In this document: positions 16,017 to 20,312 of the stretch, in pieces
How positions within the stretch are numbered: position 1 is the first letter of the stretch
Layout: every line of letters begins with the position of its first letter
Source of the DNA: Basidiobolus ranarum
Lineage: Eukaryota > Basidiobolomycota > Basidiobolomycetes > Basidiobolales
Direction of reading: 5' to 3'
NCBI GenBank assembly: GCA_040143965.1
Contig: JASJQH010000231.1
Location: 1 to 20,312 of the forward strand
DNA: 20,312 nucleotides
Position numbers and translations under genes: made by a program
Notes under the pieces: model-generated
Database searches by the model: none
Seen by the model: the letters and a program-made list of their open reading frames with translations, nothing else
Told to the model about the DNA's origin: nothing

Positions 16017-16268
16017 TTAGGTACCCCCTACCCCTGCTCCCACCCGCCCTAATTTTTGCAGCGGTTCTTCAAGCAACTCGTCGAGGGTGTGTTTCATCTC
16101 ATAACAGCCAAAAACGTGATCATCGCTATATATCGCCTCCTTACCGCTATCACAACATTTCCTGGTTACTTTATCATCAGCTGCTTGAGGTAATGTGTCA
16201 AAAACGCCTACAGAGAGGGAGTCTCTGGCAAGTTGTTCAAAGTTCATAGCTATTGTTGTATTTTTCAT
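16017..16268 (-). CDS. Doubtful 83-aa ORF, unknown
   Basis: It runs from an ATG at 16268 to a TAA at 16017. The protein begins MKNTTIAMNFEQLARDSL and contains an acidic, soluble-looking middle with KCCDSGKEAIYSDDHVFGCY and HTLDELLEEPLQKL. It ends in a Gly/Val run caused by the C-rich DNA at 16024-16049. I recognise no domain. A T-rich, TATACATT-containing leader and two palindromes lie upstream. The ORF could be an exon of a larger gene, a remnant of a mobile element, or chance. No splice partner was found. Confidence 0.28.
   Translation of the reverse strand: MKNTTIAMNFEQLARDSLSVGVFDTLPQAADDKVTRKCCDSGKEAIYSDDHVFGCYEMKHTLDELLEEPLQKLGRVGAGVGGT
16024..16049 (-). repeat. G-quadruplex-capable tract on the minus strand
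   Basis: Five C-runs on the plus strand (16024-16028, 16031-16034, 16039-16041, 16043-16045, 16047-16049) give five G-runs with loops of 1 to 4 nt on the minus strand. This is a strong canonical quadruplex pattern. It is striking because the surrounding DNA is AT-rich. Confidence 0.7.
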
Positions 16269-16304
16269 TAATGTATAATGTATTCAAATGTTGCATTTCG
16301 CAAT

Positions 16305-16320
16305 GTGTCAATATTGACAC
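16305..16320. repeat. Perfect 16-nt palindrome GTGTCAATATTGACAC
   Basis: The sequence equals its own reverse complement. It lies 37-52 nt upstream of the ATG of the minus-strand ORF at 16268, where a dimeric DNA-binding protein could sit. Function is unknown. About one such palindrome every few tens of kilobases is expected by chance. Confidence 0.6.
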
Positions 16321-16342
16321 TGGAGTTTTAGATATAGTTGTC

Positions 16343-16360
16343 ATAAAATAATTATTTTAT
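16343..16360. repeat. Perfect 18-nt AT-only palindrome
   Basis: ATAAAATAATTATTTTAT is self-complementary and lies 22 nt from the palindrome at 16305-16320. In such AT-rich DNA it is less surprising than the mixed-base one. Confidence 0.6.
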
Positions 16361-17628
16361 AAACGATATTTATATAATATATATTATGTAATGACATATC
16401 GTACACGTGATGACTAGTGATTAGTCTCCCATTCTAGGAATATTACCTTGTCCCATCTATTTTCTCTGTCTTTGTTTAACTGGGTCGCAGTGATAGAGGT
16501 TAGATCAATAAACTGCGAGGAACTCAACTGTAACAATAGAAACATATTTTTGTACATGTCAAATATCCACAAACCAAGTTGACTTTGAAGTTAATTTGAA
16601 ATTATAAGATAGCATTGTTCTGTAGATATTTGTAACAAAATCCTATTGTTTTTTTGTTATTGGACTTCTCACTCAAGTCCAATATTATCACTTCAATTTT
16701 TCTCTGTCAACCTCTAATTTCACAATATTCATTACATAAAATTGGTGCTATGCAAAGATTGGTCACATATAGCAACTGGTGAAGTAGTTCATTTGAAAAT
16801 TCAGAAATTTTGATTGCTAACTTTTCATGCTTCTTGAAACTTCTAGGCATTTCAAGGGTAGAAATCTAAATATAGATACCAAAAATATATCATAAAACTT
16901 GAAAACAGTGCTCCAAATACTTTTCTTTTAATAATTCCAAATACTGTAAATTTCATTCAAAAAACGATCAAAGTGTATAGCCTTTTCCTATCGATCAGAG
17001 CCCAAACTTTGTAGTTGGAAATAATTTCTGCAGTCCAAAACCATTTAAGGGGCTATAACTTTGAGAAAAAATAGAGAGATTGAATTATGTTTGTAACCTT
17101 GTAAAGTGAATTAGAGAGTGGTAAAGTATTTGTGAGCCTGTTGGAAGTGGTTTGGAGAATTAGAGAAATTGGTGGTTTTCACTTGTTGATTTATTGAGTA
17201 GAAAGTTGACATTTGTAGTTTTGTCAAGATGTAAGCAAACTAACGTATAGAATATGTTAAGAAAGGTCTCAAAAACACGTGTGCAAAGTTTGGAGCTTCT
17301 AGCACAAGTTATCAAAATCTATATATCTGAGAACATCTAAGTTGGTGTCAATATTCTAAGTAAATTCCTCATGAGAATAATGAATAATATCTTAGTTCAA
17401 TATAAGATAACTAAGTACTAAGCTATATATGACTATATAGGTGTTTAGGCAAAGCTAATTTCAACATAGAGTACATATTTAACTACCAGCCAATAAGTCT
17501 ATATTTGGGCTCATCTAAAGTTGATGACTGTAAGAGGTCATATATTCAGCAAGCCAACTCTAAAGACATTACTTAAAACAGTGGCAAAATGAGTTTAGGA
17601 TGGGCTTTGTCACCCTTCTATGCCAATG

Positions 17629-17659
17629 TAAGGCATTCTAATGAAGGGCCAATGCCTTA
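17629..17659. repeat. 9-bp inverted repeat with 13-nt loop
   Basis: TAAGGCATT (17629-17637) and its complement AATGCCTTA (17651-17659) form a simple hairpin in non-coding AT-rich DNA. No role is apparent. Confidence 0.5.
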
Positions 17660-17920
17660 GTCTATGACCTGCTTACTAAAGGTTTATGATGGAATAACAT
17701 TGTAAACTAACTTACCGCATTGCATTGGTCTCGAATATTAATATAAATGTAAGCCATCATGTTCTACCAGTAGATGTATAATCACATAACCATATTTGGC
17801 TTACCAAGTATCACATGCAAGACTGGATTCAATTTAACCAAAGCAAGCATTTGAAAATTAAAAGTAAATAGAGAATCATCGTTGTCATCCTCCATTTCTG
17901 TGTATTTCTTTCAATTTCAG

Positions 17921-20312
17921 TGAAATGGTGCCAACGATCAGAGTACTCACTGGGCTTTTAGCCACTTGTGCACTGTATTAATAGCTAATCGTCACCTATG
18001 AGGATTCCATTGAATATGATGGAATTGATGGAAACGCGGCGTACTTCCAACGACGTGCAGTTGAGATGTATCTATTTTCTAGACCCCTCTACATTGCCTA
18101 TCGACTTTAGTGTAGACCACTCAAGGGCTTTATAAGCGGCGGTTGTAATTTCCATCACAAAGGTATGTCTCGGCTAAGTATGATTTCCCTGCTCTTTGTT
18201 GTGAGATGTGTTAACCATCTTACGAATGTCTAGTTGTATGTTGATTAGGATGCTCACAAATTGCGGAAACGCATCACCAAAGAATTAAGCGCCATATCAG
18301 TTGATATTCTACTTGGTAATTAGAGTCAGACTGATCTGATCCAATCTTGGCATAGATAAGGGTATTCCATTAAAGTAGAATTACTATAAATCACTTTTGG
18401 GTAGCAGCTCCGTATCTTCAATGGTATCCAGGGGTTGTGATGATTTCCAATCCAGATTTCGATCCAAAGTTAAAAATAGTCCATTCCGCAAGCAACTGTA
18501 TCTGAACGCGGGCTTCTTCTTCCACTAGTCAATGCATCATCAAACAATACACTTCCATCTGATACCGACAAATATATCCAGGATATTGAAGAGTTATTAA
18601 CGACCAGTTAAGCAAAGAAAATCCTTAATATCACGTTGAATCTTCAATACCCTCGCATCATCGTCTTGGGTACTTTCGAACTAAGATGGATACATTCGCG
18701 CGCTAATCGGAGCAATTTACAATGTTGCACTTATAATGACGCTATATCACGCCTATCTCATCCTTCATCGTAGCCATCAACAGCGAAGCCTTATCCTCTG
18801 GTAGAGGGTGAATCACAACATTAAGTGATATTAAGCTTGGTTACACGATATTCTCCATAGGAATGAGATGGTGAGGAGAAGGGAAAGGCGGTACTGATAC
18901 CAGCTGATCTTCTCAACCTTGGTACATGTGCATATCTTAGGTTCTAAGAGTAAGCAAGTTAAGCTTAATCCGAGGCTTCATGTGCATTAAGCTAAGTACG
19001 TGAACACAAAGCTCAGGAGCCATTTCACATACCTGATCAGCAGCATCACAAAGTTCTCTGGGTGAAACAGAGTACATTTAATTGGATAGAAGTCATCCGG
19101 CTGTTAGAAGAAAAGAGTATCTTCTTTGTTCCTTTCCTCACTACAAAGTCTCTAATCACTAAACAGGATTCTTTCTGTCACGCTGCAGAGAAAAGTTTAA
19201 ATATGACCAGCTGATCTCTACACTGTTGAGTCATTGTAAGACTCCAACCCTGTACTACACAACGTCGCAATCTAAACAACTCTAATTCCTCAGGAGCGGA
19301 GCCCTATGAATCCACTCGTATGATTCAACACTAATTCCGCCTCCAGCATAATGTGTAAGTCATAACCAATCGGTCGTCGCTCCTAGGCAGTATCGCCAGC
19401 TGGTATAAGACCTATGCTTAGTCTAGTGACCTCACACGATGCTGATTTGATTCTTGAACCATATAGCTCGGCCAATCAGAGGCAATGGTAGCCATCTGAG
19501 ACCAAAAAAAGTTTAAATTATTTAGTTGGTCCTAGCCGTGAAGGGTCGTGAGGTGAGCCTCGAATAAGACCCAAGATGAGATGTGGTGAGGCGAGCTTCA
19601 ATGCAAACATATAAGTTGTAGCCCGAGGCGGCAGACGAACAATCCCCTACACAAGGATCCTGAATCCCAGATACCGAATCTCGTAAAATGATGGTGGAGA
19701 TACTAAAATAGGCACAATAGCGGCGTTTTTTAGCACTTTGGTTGAAAGCCCCATTTACCCTTTCAATTCAGAAAATCCATCACGATCCCGCCCTTAATGA
19801 AGGTTCTGTATCCATCTGAAATGGATTTTGGCTGGGGCATAGTCATGATTGAGAGCCACGGGTTATCCCAAATACGAAACCGCGAATTTCAAATCTCTTC
19901 GTGAGCTCTGGGTGCTTCAGACCTTGGCCCTATGCAAATTCAGCATTTCTGTATGCGTTTGATCTTTCTCCCTCAATACTAACATGTCGACATGTGCATG
20001 AAAATGGGAGTTCAAACCTGATGTGAATTTTCATTGATGCTGCATGTGTTTCATCGATGGACAATATAATATGCACTTGAGTATACAGGGGCCTAGATTA
20101 GTTACTACGCATCATCATTTTGAAACAATAGACTTCGATGTTTGAAATTACGCCATTCCAGTAAATTCGATGGTACAACGGACAGCGTTTGGTATTTGCG
20201 ATGAGTATTGGATTGGGCAGCATATAATACTAGGTATATCTTGTGAAACTCTTGCTGTGCATTGAAAATAAAGCGCCTGTAGCCTAGTCAGTAATTCTGA
20301 TCATTATCATTG
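17921..20312. other. Gene-poor right flank, no supportable gene
   Basis: The base composition is more balanced than in the AT-rich region before it, but every frame on both strands is broken often and no family motif is visible. Short protein-like stretches on the plus strand (17985-18107 and around 18250-18600) sit between sequences resembling splice sites, yet no continuous model works. An imperfect direct repeat occurs at 19548-19565 and 19586-19602. No RNA gene was recognised. Confidence 0.45.

Larger units (their letters stand above)
16269..17920. other. Strongly AT-rich non-coding region
   Basis: About 1.65 kb of AT-rich sequence with frequent stops in all frames and no ORF of note. 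It includes the palindromes at 16305-16360 and a 9-bp hairpin at 17629-17659. It may be a spacer or decayed repeat DNA; nothing here identifies a family. Confidence 0.5.

Noticed and set aside
17925-18610. Protein-like fragments on the plus strand near splice-like sites, starting with a signal-peptide-like MVPTIRVLTGLLATCALY.
   Set aside because: The first frame meets three stops in about 70 codons, close to what random AT-rich DNA gives. Later fragments need a 31-nt intron, far shorter than any other here. The complementary strand looks equally protein-like, and no family is recognisable.
19548-19602. Imperfect direct repeat of about 17 nt (GTGAGGTGAGCCTCGAAT and GTGAGGCGAGCTTCAAT).
   Set aside because: Two diverged copies only, with no extension or terminal structure; too weak to call an element.
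20275-20312. A-box-like GTAGCCTAGTCAG near the right edge, resembling a tRNA start.
   Set aside because: No acceptor stem or B box can be seen before the window ends, so a tRNA cannot be supported.

Overview
The window looks like nuclear DNA of an intron-rich, moderately AT-rich eukaryote, most likely an early-diverging fungus. This placement is an inference. The evidence is the fungal-type stand-alone DRAP (riboflavin pathway) deaminase, an Mdj1-type mitochondrial DnaJ, a compact CaMKI-like kinase, and about 40 short GT-AG introns (roughly 55-112 nt) that I could place by hand. A copine in such a context argues against Dikarya, where I know of no typical copine. Stops of all three kinds end the genes, so the code is standard.

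Layout. 12-2733 (+): a 19-exon copine (two C2 domains plus a vWA/copine domain), complete or nearly so at the left edge. 2734-6465: mostly non-coding, holding one possible 81-aa single-TM protein on the minus strand (3179-3424). 6466-6997 (-): a two-exon DRAP deaminase. 6998-7346: a short divergent promoter region. 7347-9043 (+): a 10-exon CaM-kinase whose catalytic loop is split by an 8-nt exon; it also has an 11-nt exon. 9482-11304 (-): a 7-exon Mdj1-type mitochondrial DnaJ, convergent with the kinase. 11305-13189: non-coding, with a telomere-like G-rich run. 13190-15368 (+): a 7-exon USP36/USP42-type ubiquitin protease. 15369-20312: gene-poor and in part very AT-rich, holding one doubtful 83-aa minus-strand ORF next to two perfect palindromes.

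All five main genes splice to continuous frames whose exon lengths sum to a multiple of three (532, 156, 363, 466 and 576 aa), so none shows a break. They are ordinary housekeeping or signalling genes and do not form an obvious single pathway. Copine and CaM-kinase are both calcium-responsive families, but their neighbourhood may be chance. I found no tRNA, rRNA, CRISPR, virus-like element or recognisable transposon. I found no convincing new multi-gene system. The most notable items are the two micro-exons in the kinase, the lost calcium ligands in the second C2 domain of the copine, and the G-rich telomere-like tract upstream of the DnaJ gene.
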